DNA of 64,000 nt from Firmicutes bacterium HGW-Firmicutes-2 (GCA_002841495.1 PGZV01000004.1:62001-126000), one strand, 5' to 3'; positions 26,770 to 36,595 are shown, numbered from the stretch's first letter. A program made the numbers and translations. The notes: generated by a model not told the origin, from the letters alone.

Positions 26770-29241
26770 ATGCCGAAAGGTCAAGTAATAAAACCAGAAG
26801 AAGTACGTAAACCGGGTGTCTTGAAATTCAATGATATTGTATTAAACCAATATCAAAAAACAATCAAAGATGAAAAAGAAAATTTTACAAAAGATGAATT
26901 TTTAAGAATCTACAGAGATATGTTGTATATACGACAATTTGAAGATATGTTGTTTGAACTACGTGCAAATAAGCAATGGAAAGGTGTAGAATACCAATAT
27001 TCCGGACCCGCTCATTTGTATACCGGTCAAGAAGCGGCTGCAGTTGGCCAAGCCTTTATTCTGGACAAGGATGACTTTACCTTCGGCTCTCATAGAAGCC
27101 ATGGTGAGATCATTGCAAAAGGCTTGTCTTGTATTGTAAAGCTTGAAGATGATGAACTTATGACGATTATGAATGATGTTTTTGAAGGGTCTATCATTGG
27201 CCCTGTAAAAGATCAACAGAAGGATACAGAAGATGTTAGAGCTTTAGCCGTTGACTTTTTATTTTATGGGATTATGGCGGAACTATTCGGTCGTAAAACC
27301 GGATTTGCACAAGGTTTAGGTAACTCCATGCATGCTTTCTTCACACCGTTTGGTGTTTATCCGAACAACGCCATCGTTGGTGGATCTGCACCTATCGCTA
27401 TGGGCGCGGCCTTGTATAAGAAAATAAACAAGAAAAAGGGGATCTGTATTTCTAATTCAGGAGATGGCTCACTGGGTTGCGGACCGGTATGGGAAGCTAT
27501 GAACATGGCATCCATGGATCAAATGAACGAATTATGGGATGATGCCTACAAAGGTGGGTTACCTATCATCTTTAATTTCTTTAACAATCAATATGGTATG
27601 GGTGGTCAAACAAACGGCGAAACAATGGCTTACGGAATCTTGGCACGTGTGGGTGCCGGTATCAACCCGGATCAGATGCATGCAGAACGCGTGGACGGGT
27701 ATAATCCATTAGCGGTTATTGATGTAATGAAGAGAAAGAAAAAAATCATAGAAGAAAACAAAGGCCCTGTTTTACTGGATATCGTTACATATCGTACAGG
27801 TGGTCACTCAGCTTCTGATCCCGGACCTTATCGATCAAAAGAAGAAGTTGAAGCATGGTTGGAAGTAGATTCCATAAAGGTGTTTAAAGAAGAGCTGGTA
27901 CGTGAAGAAGTGGCTACAACAGATGAGATTCTTGCAATAGAAAAAGAAGTCGAAAACGTACTGATTAAGAATCTGAAATTAGCAATTGACGATGAGATTT
28001 CACCAAGAATGGATTTTCTAAAAGAACCGGATGCAATTGAAAAATTCATGTTTTCAAACCAAAGTATAGAAAAAATGGATGACCGAGCATGCGAAGTCTT
28101 AATGCCTCTAGAAGAAAACCCAAGAGTGCGAAAAATAGCAAAGAAAGAACGGGTCGGCATCATTGATGGTAAGGAAGTATCAAAACTAAAAATCTTATCA
28201 TTACGAGACGGCTTGTTTGAGTCCATAATCCATAAGTTTTATACAGACCCAACATTAATCGCTTATGGCGAAGACAACAGAGATTGGGGCGGGGCTTTTG
28301 CGGTTTACCAAGGACTTACAGAAGCCATTCCTTATCACAGAATGTTCAATTCACCCATATCAGAAGCAGCCATTGTAGGATCAGCTGTAGGTTATGCGAT
28401 GTGTGGTGGCCGTATTATCGTTGAGTTAATGTATTGCGATTTCATGGGAAGAGCAGGAGATGAGATCTTTAATCAACTTGCAAAATGGCAAAGCATGAGT
28501 GCAGGCGTCCTTAAGATGCCGGTTGTTCTTAGAGTATCTGTTGGTTCAAAATATGGGGCACAGCATTCACAGGACTGGACGGCATTAACGGCACATGTTC
28601 CCGGATTAAAAGTTGTCTATCCGGTAACACCCTATGATGCAAAAGGTCTCATGAACAGCGCCTTAAATGGCACAGATCCGGTTGTATTTTTTGAAAGTCA
28701 AAAACTCTACGATATAGGTGAGATGTTCCAACTTGACGGTGTTCCGGAGACCAACTACGAGATCGTCATTGGGGAACCGGATATCAAACGTGAAGGTAGT
28801 GACATCACCATTTTAACAATTGGCGCTACTTTATATAAAGCCATTGAAGCAGCAGAAATATTGGAAGAACAATATGGTATCTCAGCAGAAGTTATTGATG
28901 CCAGATCCGTTGTACCCTTTAATTATGAAAAGGTGCTGGCTTCAGTCAAGAAAACAGGGAGGATTCTTTTATCAAGTGATGCGTGTGAAAGAGGTTCCGC
29001 TTTAGAAGACATGGCAAGGAATATTACAGAGATGGCATTTGATGATCTAGATGCACCACCAGTTGTCGTCGGTGCCAAAAACTGGATCACACCATGCTAT
29101 GAACTTGAGAACGAGTTTTTCCCACAAGCGGATTGGATGATTGATGCCATACATCAAAAAATTATGCCAATAAAAGGGTATACACCAAAGCAAAACTTTA
29201 CAAAATTAGAACAGTTAAGAAAGGAAAAGCTTGGAGTGTAA
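26770..29241 (+). CDS. 2-oxo acid dehydrogenase E1, fused alpha and beta subunits
   Basis: An 823-residue fusion of the two thiamine-diphosphate-dependent E1 subunits. Alpha covers about 40-400, with SGDGSLGC near 235 and FFNNQYGMGG near 275 as the ThDP motif; beta covers about 475-823 with AYGEDNRDWGGAF, SPISEAAIVG and the C-terminal transketolase-type domain. GGAGG precedes the ATG. The substrate could be pyruvate, acetoin or a branched or other 2-oxo acid; the sequence alone does not decide it. The beta end carries a basic tail. Confidence 0.9.
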   Translation: MPKGQVIKPEEVRKPGVLKFNDIVLNQYQKTIKDEKENFTKDEFLRIYRDMLYIRQFEDMLFELRANKQWKGVEYQYSGPAHLYTGQEAAAVGQAFILDKDDFTFGSHRSHGEIIAKGLSCIVKLEDDELMTIMNDVFEGSIIGPVKDQQKDTEDVRALAVDFLFYGIMAELFGRKTGFAQGLGNSMHAFFTPFGVYPNNAIVGGSAPIAMGAALYKKINKKKGICISNSGDGSLGCGPVWEAMNMASMDQMNELWDDAYKGGLPIIFNFFNNQYGMGGQTNGETMAYGILARVGAGINPDQMHAERVDGYNPLAVIDVMKRKKKIIEENKGPVLLDIVTYRTGGHSASDPGPYRSKEEVEAWLEVDSIKVFKEELVREEVATTDEILAIEKEVENVLIKNLKLAIDDEISPRMDFLKEPDAIEKFMFSNQSIEKMDDRACEVLMPLEENPRVRKIAKKERVGIIDGKEVSKLKILSLRDGLFESIIHKFYTDPTLIAYGEDNRDWGGAFAVYQGLTEAIPYHRMFNSPISEAAIVGSAVGYAMCGGRIIVELMYCDFMGRAGDEIFNQLAKWQSMSAGVLKMPVVLRVSVGSKYGAQHSQDWTALTAHVPGLKVVYPVTPYDAKGLMNSALNGTDPVVFFESQKLYDIGEMFQLDGVPETNYEIVIGEPDIKREGSDITILTIGATLYKAIEAAEILEEQYGISAEVIDARSVVPFNYEKVLASVKKTGRILLSSDACERGSALEDMARNITEMAFDDLDAPPVVVGAKNWITPCYELENEFFPQADWMIDAIHQKIMPIKGYTPKQNFTKLEQLRKEKLGV

Positions 29242-29259
29242 TTTCAAGTAGGTTTAAAA

Positions 29260-29913
29260 ATGAATATTTATCTAGATACGGCAGATGTCAATGAAATAAA
29301 GAAATACTTTGATTTGGGAATTGTTGCAGGGGTAACGACCAACCCGACGATTATCTCCAGAACAGGCAAAGAATTCATCACCGTCATTAATGAGATCGTT
29401 GAGATTGTAAAAGGTCTACCTGTGAATGCAGAAGTGATTAGTTTGGACGCAGAAGGTATGATCACAGAAGGAAGAGAATTAGCAGCACTAAATCCAAGTA
29501 TTGTGGTTAAGATTCCTATGTGTATGGAAGGTCTAAGAGCGGTAAAAGTATTATCAGATGAGGGTATCACAACGAATGTAACCTTAGTCTTTTCCGTAAC
29601 ACAAGCATTGATGGCTGCACGAGCAGGTGCCACATATGTCAGTTCCTTCCTTGGAAGGGTAGATGATGTGGGCGGAGACGGCATTGCCTTGATTCAAGAT
29701 GTTATAACCATCTTCAAAGAGTATGGTATCAAGAGTAAAGTTATAGCAGCTTCCGTACGCCACATGGGTCATGTCATCGGATGTGCAAAAGCAGGCGTTG
29801 ATATTTGTACAATTCCTTCTTCACTGATTCCAAGTATGGCCAATCACCCCTTAACAACCCAAGGATTAAATCAGTTCTTAGAAGACTGGAAAAAAGTACC
29901 TACAAAAAAATAG
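29260..29913 (+). CDS. Small transaldolase / fructose-6-phosphate aldolase
   Basis: A 217-residue TalC/FSA-type class I aldolase. MNIYLDTADVNEIKKYFDLG, GVTTNPTIISR, the Schiff-base lysine K84 in VVKIP, and SSFLGRVDD are diagnostic. The short length fits the FSA/TAL subgroup, which either splits fructose 6-phosphate-like ketoses or transfers dihydroxyacetone units. It follows E1 by only 18 bases, so it is co-transcribed with the dehydrogenase complex; the ribosome site is weak (CAAGTAGG). The coupling suggests that the aldol product feeds the 2-oxo acid route (inference). Confidence 0.88.
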   Translation: MNIYLDTADVNEIKKYFDLGIVAGVTTNPTIISRTGKEFITVINEIVEIVKGLPVNAEVISLDAEGMITEGRELAALNPSIVVKIPMCMEGLRAVKVLSDEGITTNVTLVFSVTQALMAARAGATYVSSFLGRVDDVGGDGIALIQDVITIFKEYGIKSKVIAASVRHMGHVIGCAKAGVDICTIPSSLIPSMANHPLTTQGLNQFLEDWKKVPTKK

Positions 29914-29977
29914 ACATAGAATGACCATTAGATTAATATACTAAAAAAGGTTATAAAGAAATTCAATTAAAACACAT

Positions 29978-30152
29978 AAGGAACTAGGTGCTGATATCAG
30001 AGTAAGATTGAAGCAGCCTAGTTCCTTGTGTTCTCAAGGAAAGTCATACTATAGTATTCAGCCTTGAAGCATGGCAGAATACGTCAAAGACCTTTCCTGT
30101 CGAACCGTTCAGAAATATGAGCAGAGCTCATAACGAAGCGAAGCTTCTTTAT
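29978..30152 (+). ncRNA. Structured RNA element, copy B (unrecognised family)
   Basis: The same four-hairpin layout as 1001-1147. (1) AAGGAACTAGG (29978-29988) pairs with CCTAGTTCCTT (30017-30027). (2) AGGAAAG (30037-30043) pairs with CTTTCCT (30092-30098) around CATACTAT and a 10-bp stem (30054-30063 with 30073-30082, one A-A mismatch) with loop TTGAAGCAT. (3) ATGAGC/GCTCAT at 30116-30130. (4) GAAGC/GCTTC at 30135-30147 followed by TTTATT. Single-stranded blocks agree with copy A while stems differ but still pair. It lies between the aldolase gene and rsgA. Confidence 0.55.
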
Positions 30153-30194
30153 TACATATACAATGAGGGTTATAAGAGGGTAGGAGGTAAGAAG

Positions 30195-31274
30195 TTGAGT
30201 AAGATAGATATGCAGGATTTAGGTCTTGACCAAAGATTTATGACAGAGGCTTCGTTATATACAGATTTACATATTGGCCGAGTTATATCTCAGAACAAAA
30301 ATCTATATAAAGTCATAACAGATCATGGAGAAATCACGGCAGAGATTTCAGGAAAGTTTCGATTTGAAGTTACAACGATGTCGGCTTATCCGGCGGTAGG
30401 TGATTTTGTTATGCTGGATCGAGATGAGGATTCCGGTGGGCATGTTATCATTCACAAAGTACTGACAAGAAAAAGTGCTTTTATTAGAAAAGCAGCAGGC
30501 ACATCTCAAGATGAACAAGTCGTTGCTACGAATATTGATGCAGTGTTTATTTGTATGTCTCTGAACAATGATTTTAATCTAAGAAGGGTTGAGCGTTACC
30601 TTGGGATTGCATGGGATAGTGGCGCGGTACCGGTCATCGTACTTACCAAAGCCGACTTGTGCGATACGCTTGAAGAGAAACTGGCTGATATAAATACGAT
30701 AGCCTATGGTGTGGATGTCCTTGTGACTTCAAGCATAAGTGATGATGGCTATGAATCAGTAAAAAAATATCTAGCAGTAGGTAAAACCATAGCCTTCATA
30801 GGATCATCCGGTGTAGGCAAGTCTACTCTGATTAACAAGCTTATCGGTGAAGATAGATTTTTCACCAAAGAAATAAGAGATGATGATAAGGGTAGGCATG
30901 GGAGTACGAGACGAGAGCTGGTGGTGCTTCCAAGTGGTGGCATTGTAATTGATACACCGGGTATGAGAGAGATTGGTCTTGACAGTGTGGATCTCTCAAA
31001 AACCTTTGCTGATATTGATGAACTCTCAGCAAAATGCAAGTTTAATGATTGCACGCATACGAAGGAACCAAGCTGTGCGGTACAAGAAGCGGTGCGTGAG
31101 GGTGTATTAAGTGAAGAACGACTCCTAAGTTATATGAAATTAAAAAAAGAAGCCAAATATGACGGTCTTAATTCAAAACAGATTGAGACAGAAAAGCTAA
31201 CAACCATGTTCAAAGATGTGGGCGGCATGAAAAATGCACGCAAGTGGATAAAAGAGAAAGATAAAAGAAATTAA
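30195..31274 (+). CDS. rsgA: Ribosome small subunit-dependent GTPase
   Basis: A 359-residue circularly permuted GTPase for 30S ribosome maturation. An OB-fold domain comes first, then G4 VLTKADLCD, G1 GSSGVGKST and G3 DTPGMRE in that permuted order, and a C-terminal zinc knuckle CKFNDCTHTKEPSC. TTG at 30195 is the likely start because AGGAGG (30182-30187) lies 7 bases before it; the ATG at 30117 would run through the structured RNA. A bidirectional terminator follows. Confidence 0.92.
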   Translation: MSKIDMQDLGLDQRFMTEASLYTDLHIGRVISQNKNLYKVITDHGEITAEISGKFRFEVTTMSAYPAVGDFVMLDRDEDSGGHVIIHKVLTRKSAFIRKAAGTSQDEQVVATNIDAVFICMSLNNDFNLRRVERYLGIAWDSGAVPVIVLTKADLCDTLEEKLADINTIAYGVDVLVTSSISDDGYESVKKYLAVGKTIAFIGSSGVGKSTLINKLIGEDRFFTKEIRDDDKGRHGSTRRELVVLPSGGIVIDTPGMREIGLDSVDLSKTFADIDELSAKCKFNDCTHTKEPSCAVQEAVREGVLSEERLLSYMKLKKEAKYDGLNSKQIETEKLTTMFKDVGGMKNARKWIKEKDKRN

Positions 31275-31303
31275 GATTATGTCAAAAATAATATAGCAAT
31301 AAA

Positions 31304-31345
31304 AATAAGGCAACCCAATGTATTAAGTATAGGGGTTGCCTTATT
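31304..31345. terminator. Bidirectional terminator between rsgA and the antiporter gene
   Basis: AATAAGGCAACCC (31304-31316) pairs perfectly over 13 bases with GGGTTGCCTTATT (31333-31345), with A- and T-rich flanks. Confidence 0.85.
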
Positions 31346-31355
31346 ATATTTTATA

Positions 31356-32537
31356 TTAACTTTTTCTTGTCAGCAATCTAGTATGGGTATAATCAATGCC
31401 GATGGCTCCAATAGGGGCGGTGATTAGGATAGCAAGTACTGCAACCGTCAGGATGGTATTACCTGCATCTACACCTGCGGATAAGGGAATAGCACCAATG
31501 GCTGCTTGTACGGTCGCCTTTGGCAAATAGGCAATGGAACAAAACAGACGCTCTTTTAGATTGAGCTTTGTTTTTATTAGGCTTAAGTTAACACCGAGTA
31601 TTCTTAGAACCAAGGCACCAAGTACGAGTAGAATGGATTTTGGACCAGCGCCAGATAAAGCGTTGATGTCTACAGCAGCACCCACAAGCACAAAAAGCAT
31701 GATTTCTGCACCCACCCATATTTTTGAGAATTTACCCATGAGGCGCTTTGCAGTCACTTCGTTGGTCTTCAAAATAGTGGCGCCCAGTGCCATCACAGCA
31801 AGTAATCCTGACATCGGAACATAGGGTTTCATAATCGTTTCAAGGGTTACAAAAATAAATGAAGCACTTAATAGGATCAGTACTTTGAGTGTATCTCTTA
31901 AATGCATGATTTTGAACATCTCAACTAAGATTAAGCCGGTAGCAATACCAAGGAAAGAACCTATAACAATTGAAATCGGTACATTTAACAAAGTCGTAGA
32001 ACTGAAACCTTGACCTTGGTATATGCCCATAAGGGAAGTGAATAAAACAATGACATAGATATCATCCACAGATGCTCCGGCCATAATTAATTGAGGGATA
32101 CTTTTATGTTTACCATAACCGGATTCCATTAGATGAAGCATTCTTGGAACAATGATAGCTGGAGAAACAGCAGCGAGTACAGTTCCCATAAGGGCCGCTT
32201 CTATATAAGTGATGTCAAGGAGCAAAGGTGCAAGTAAGGTTACGGCAATGATTTCAAGTGTAGCGGGTACAAAGCACATGAGAATAGCAGGTCGCCCAAC
32301 CTTTTTAAGATCATTGATATCAATAGATAGACCGGCTCTCGTTAAGATAACAATAAGTGCGATCTCTCTTAAGTCGGAAGATATATTAAGAATATCCGGG
32401 GAGATCAGATTGAACATATAAGGGCCTAGTAAAATACCTGTAAAAATCATACCCATTAAACCAGGTATTTTCAATTTGTTAAGAATGCCGCTAAGTGAAA
32501 AACCAATAATTAAAATAAGTGATAGACTAAATAACAT
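31356..32537 (-). CDS. Cation/proton antiporter (CPA family)
   Basis: A 393-residue membrane protein with 11-13 hydrophobic segments and the Na+/H+ exchanger fold, including IPGLMGMIFTGILLGPY near 22-38 and ASVDDIYVIVLFTSL near 150-165 with paired Asp residues as expected in the ion site. There is no cytoplasmic TrkA-N domain. The start at 32537 follows AAAGGAGA; a longer frame upstream would run through a terminator hairpin. The leader carries an attenuator, so expression is probably ion- or signal-controlled. Confidence 0.85.
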   Translation of the reverse strand: MLFSLSLILIIGFSLSGILNKLKIPGLMGMIFTGILLGPYMFNLISPDILNISSDLREIALIVILTRAGLSIDINDLKKVGRPAILMCFVPATLEIIAVTLLAPLLLDITYIEAALMGTVLAAVSPAIIVPRMLHLMESGYGKHKSIPQLIMAGASVDDIYVIVLFTSLMGIYQGQGFSSTTLLNVPISIVIGSFLGIATGLILVEMFKIMHLRDTLKVLILLSASFIFVTLETIMKPYVPMSGLLAVMALGATILKTNEVTAKRLMGKFSKIWVGAEIMLFVLVGAAVDINALSGAGPKSILLVLGALVLRILGVNLSLIKTKLNLKERLFCSIAYLPKATVQAAIGAIPLSAGVDAGNTILTVAVLAILITAPIGAIGIDYTHTRLLTRKS

Positions 32538-32552
32538 GATTAAATCTCCTTT

Positions 32553-32606
32553 AAAAAACAATAAAAAAGTTGATGTGCCTCTGAAAATTACAGAAGTCAT
32601 CAACTT
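32553..32606 (-). promoter_or_regulatory. Terminator-type attenuator in the antiporter leader
   Basis: On the minus strand AAGTTGATG pairs with CATCAACTT (plus 32598-32606 and 32567-32575), with an inner stem CTTCTG/CAGAGG, followed by TTTTTTATTGTTTTTT directly before the antiporter ribosome binding site. A terminator in front of a gene rather than behind it implies conditional read-through. The upstream leader to about 32850 is likely the sensing part; GCATC (inside a loop) and GATGC further on could pair as a pseudoknot. I cannot name a riboswitch class. Confidence 0.6.
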
Positions 32607-32959
32607 AATAAGCGGTTTAAAGATTATAAGCATTAAATACTCTGAAAATACAGGCTATAGTGAATGAAAGGCATCATAATTTCATAGGGTTGAAGGATTT
32701 TATCGTTCATTTTTAAGAGAAAAAGTAGGCGAAAGATGCTTCTACTAAAATCAAATAAAATTATTATAAATTCTAAAAAAAGTCATTATAAACTATCTAA
32801 GACAACGCAAATAGCCAATATAGGGTATATTATACAATAACAGTTGATAAGGACTATCATTATCTGCACATTCGTCAACAGAAGACAAATATTCAGCTCC
32901 TAAATATAAATTATTTCCTGTTTTCAGCATGAAAGAATTCTTGCAATAAATAATAATGC

Positions 32960-32993
32960 TTGAAATTGATGGAAAACTATGGTAGATTATACA
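32960..32993 (+). promoter_or_regulatory. Possible nif promoter
   Basis: TTGAAA (32960-32965) with TAGATT (32983-32988) at 17 bases, or TTGATG (32966-32971) with TATACA (32988-32993) at 16 bases. Both are imperfect. No sigma-54 GG-N10-GC box was found before nifH, as expected for clostridial nif clusters. Confidence 0.3.
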
Positions 32994-33104
32994 AATATTA
33001 TATCAACGACAAAGATGATTCACGAATGACTTACAAATGTTTTCACAAAAAGCGTAAGGCATCCTGTCATCATTAAATCAGTTCAAGCATTAGAAACACT
33101 TAAG

Positions 33105-33164
33105 ACAATAGAGTCTTGGAACATCCTACTAAGAGATTAGTAAGATGATCTAAGGCTCTATTGT
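33105..33164 (+). promoter_or_regulatory. Long leader hairpin before nifH
   Basis: Bases 33105-33132 pair with 33137-33164 as a 28-position stem with two mismatches and a GAGA (GNRA-type) tetraloop. There is no T-run, so it is not a simple terminator. It lies 125 bases before the nifH start codon, within the presumed leader, and could stabilise the message or bind a regulator. The rest of 32994-33288 shows nothing else. Confidence 0.65.
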
Positions 33165-33264
33165 GCGTTACAAGAAGTGGTTTACAGTTGTTGCATAATA
33201 TAAACAAGAGGCTAAAACCGAATCCTAATGTAGTAATGAAACTTACGAATCAATCCAATTTTAA

Positions 33265-34110
<846 letters not shown>

Positions 34111-34117
34111 GAAAAGA

Positions 34118-34197
34118 GAAATAAATCCAGCCGGCAAGCATAGAATTTATTTCCCTTTATCAATTGGATGGCTAAAGCCATCTGTGAGCAGTGCTCA
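34118..34197 (+). promoter_or_regulatory. Hairpin cluster between nifH and nifI1
   Basis: Three consecutive stems: GAAATAAAT/ATTTATTTC (34118-34126 with 34145-34153), GATGGC/GCCATC (34167-34182) and GAGCA/TGCTC-type pairing around 34185-34197. None has a strong T-run. Such structures commonly leave nifH message in excess over nifDK. Confidence 0.5.
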
Positions 34198-34254
34198 TTT
34201 ATAGTATATCAAATTAATCTTAATGTGTAAAACGAATCTAAGGAGGCTATAACT

Positions 34255-34578
34255 ATGAAAATGATCAGAGCAATTGTCAGACCGGAAAAAGCAGGTTTTG
34301 TGTTAGATGAATTAAGTGATGCTGGTTATCCAGCGGTTACAAAGATAGATGTAGTTGGACGTGGAAAACAAAGAGGTGTCAAAGTAGGTAACATTCATTA
34401 CGACGAGTTACCAAAAGAGCTTCTCATGATGGTGGTAGAAGATCAGGCAGTGGATGAAATCATTAGAATCATTACAAAAAGTGCAAAAACAGGCGATGGT
34501 ACCTATGGTGACGGCAAGATATTTGTATCAGAAATGGAAGAAGCGTACACAATCAGCAGTGGCACATCAGGATTATAG
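34255..34578 (+). CDS. nifI1: Nitrogen regulatory PII-like protein NifI1
   Basis: A 107-residue PII/GlnB-family protein, placed between nifH and nifD as in archaeal and clostridial nif clusters. It begins MKMIRAIVRPEKAG and has the shortened T-loop region KQRGVKVG typical of NifI1 and not the uridylylated Tyr of GlnB. In methanogens NifI1 and NifI2 form a complex that switches off dinitrogenase and is relieved by 2-oxoglutarate; the same role is inferred here. AAGGAGG precedes the ATG. Confidence 0.93.
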   Translation: MKMIRAIVRPEKAGFVLDELSDAGYPAVTKIDVVGRGKQRGVKVGNIHYDELPKELLMMVVEDQAVDEIIRIITKSAKTGDGTYGDGKIFVSEMEEAYTISSGTSGL

Positions 34579-34588
34579 GAGGTAGCGT

Positions 34589-34972
34589 ATGAAAGAAGTT
34601 ATGGCAGTCATAAGAATGAATATGATTAACGACACAAAAAAAGCACTTTCAGAGGCTGGATTTCCTTCAATCACCTGTCGCAAGGTTTATGGACGGGGCA
34701 AAAAGAAAGTCAATTTCGCACTTATTGAAGATTTAATTGACGGATTACCTGTTGAAGAGCCAGCCGTTATAGAAGCAATATCAGAGAACTATCGACTGAT
34801 TGCAAAAAGACTCTTAACAATGATTGTTGAGGATTCAGAGGTACAAAAGATTGTGGACATAATAATCGAAACGAATCAAACAGGGAATATGGGTGATGGG
34901 CGTATTTTTGTTTCTCATATAAGCGATGTTATTCGAATCAGAACCGATGAAGTTGGCGCACTTGCACTTTAG
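34589..34972 (+). CDS. nifI2: Nitrogen regulatory PII-like protein NifI2
   Basis: A 127-residue PII paralogue with a longer T-loop region (KKKVNFALIEDLIDGLPVEE, near 35-55), the partner of NifI1 in direct nitrogenase inhibition. It ends with the family-type GDGRIFVSHISDVIRIRT. AGGAGG precedes the ATG, 10 bases behind nifI1. Confidence 0.93.
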   Translation: MKEVMAVIRMNMINDTKKALSEAGFPSITCRKVYGRGKKKVNFALIEDLIDGLPVEEPAVIEAISENYRLIAKRLLTMIVEDSEVQKIVDIIIETNQTGNMGDGRIFVSHISDVIRIRTDEVGALAL

Positions 34973-34987
34973 AAAGGAGTGAAATCC

Positions 34988-36595
34988 ATGTCAGAATCAA
35001 AAAAATTGGTAGATAAGGTATTAGACATATACCCTGCTAAAGTTATGAAGAATAGAAAAAGTCATATGGTCATAAAAGATGCATCAGTAAAACAAGAGAT
35101 AGCTGCAAATACACGGGCAATTCCGGGGATCATCACCAATAGAGGTTGTGCTTATGCAGGCTGTAAAGGTGTTGTCATTGGTCCAATCGTAGATATGGTT
35201 CATATCGTACACGGCCCGGTTGGCTGTTCCTATTATGCATGGGGTACAAGGCGTAACAAAGGGAAAGCAAGAGAAGGTGGTCAGAATTTCTTAGAATATG
35301 CATTTACAACAGATATGCAGGAAAGTGACATTGTGTTTGGTGGTGAGAAGAAGCTTAAGGCAGCCATTGATGAAGCCGTAGAACTGTTTCATCCTAAGGC
35401 AATATCCATATCTGCAACTTGTCCGGTAGGACTAATTGGTGATGATATCCATGCTATTGCACGAGATAAGTCCAAAGAGCATGGATTGAAGATCCTAGCC
35501 TTTAGCTGTGAAGGTTATAAAGGTGTGAGTCAATCAGCAGGTCATCATATCGCCAACAATAAGTTAATGACAGATGTTATAGGTACAATTGACACACCTG
35601 CAAAAGAATTTTCCATCAACTTACTTGGTGAATACAACATAGGTGGAGATGAGTGGGAGATTGCTAGGGTACTTACAAAAATCGGTTATAACATTATATC
35701 AACCATGACCGGTAACGGTGCCATTGATGAAATTGCCAATGCACACAAAGCGGATTTGAACGTTATACAATGTCATAGATCCATTAACTACGTTGCAGAA
35801 ATGGTTGAAACCAAATACGGACTGCCATGGATCAAGGTTAACTTTATCGGCGTCGAAGGTTTTTCAAAAGCACTCCGAGATATGGCCAAATATTTTGATG
35901 ATCCGGCGTTGACGGCTAGAACAGAAGCGGTTATAGCTGAAGAAACTGCCAGTATAGAAGAAGAAATGGCAACATACAAAGCATTACTCGACGGGAAAAC
36001 AGCAGTTCTTTTTGTAGGCGGTTCTAGGGCCCATCATTACCAAGGCTTACTCAGAGAGATTGGTATTGAGACAATCGTGGCCGGATATGAATTTGGGCAT
36101 AGAGATGATTACGAAGGTAGAGATGTTATACCATATATTAAAGTAGATGCAGACAGCCGTAACATAGAAGAAATTCATGTTGAAAAAGATGAGAAAAAAT
36201 ACTCCCTCAGAATACCTGCATCAAGAGCCGAGCAATTAAAAAACGAGATTCCTTGGGCATCCTATGATGGGTTGTTGTCCGAGATGAAAGATGGCACCTT
36301 AGTTATTGATGACTTGAATCATATTGAAACGGAACAAATCATAAAAATCTTAAAACCTGAATTCTTCGGATCAGGGATCAAAGATAAGTACATGGTACAA
36401 AAAATGGGTGTCTATGCGAAGCAAATGCATTCCTATGATTATTCCGGACCTTATGCAGGATACCAAGGCGCTGTTAACTTTTCAAGAGACGTTGCAGCAG
36501 GGATATTAACACCTGCATGGAAATACATAACGGCACCATGGTATAAAGAGCCATTGCTAAGTGGCAAAGTGGAAGGAGTTGAACAAGTATGTTAG
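34988..36595 (+). CDS. nifD: Nitrogenase molybdenum-iron protein alpha chain
   Basis: A 535-residue catalytic subunit. P-cluster cysteines correspond to C54 or C59, C80 in HGPVGCSYYAWG and C145 in SATCPVGLIGDD. The FeMo-cofactor ligands are C262 in IQCHRSINY and the His in QMHSYDYSGPY; GVSQSAGHHIAN carries the conserved Gln and His near the cofactor. These residues argue for a molybdenum enzyme, and no third (delta) subunit gene is present. The ATG at 34988 follows GGAG with 8-base spacing and is preferred over GTG at 34979. It overlaps nifK. Confidence 0.96.
   Translation: MSESKKLVDKVLDIYPAKVMKNRKSHMVIKDASVKQEIAANTRAIPGIITNRGCAYAGCKGVVIGPIVDMVHIVHGPVGCSYYAWGTRRNKGKAREGGQNFLEYAFTTDMQESDIVFGGEKKLKAAIDEAVELFHPKAISISATCPVGLIGDDIHAIARDKSKEHGLKILAFSCEGYKGVSQSAGHHIANNKLMTDVIGTIDTPAKEFSINLLGEYNIGGDEWEIARVLTKIGYNIISTMTGNGAIDEIANAHKADLNVIQCHRSINYVAEMVETKYGLPWIKVNFIGVEGFSKALRDMAKYFDDPALTARTEAVIAEETASIEEEMATYKALLDGKTAVLFVGGSRAHHYQGLLREIGIETIVAGYEFGHRDDYEGRDVIPYIKVDADSRNIEEIHVEKDEKKYSLRIPASRAEQLKNEIPWASYDGLLSEMKDGTLVIDDLNHIETEQIIKILKPEFFGSGIKDKYMVQKMGVYAKQMHSYDYSGPYAGYQGAVNFSRDVAAGILTPAWKYITAPWYKEPLLSGKVEGVEQVC

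Noticed and set aside
30036-30100. GGAAAGTC as part of RNase P RNA
   Set aside because: The similarity stops after a few bases; the element is far too short and lacks the other RNase P core blocks.
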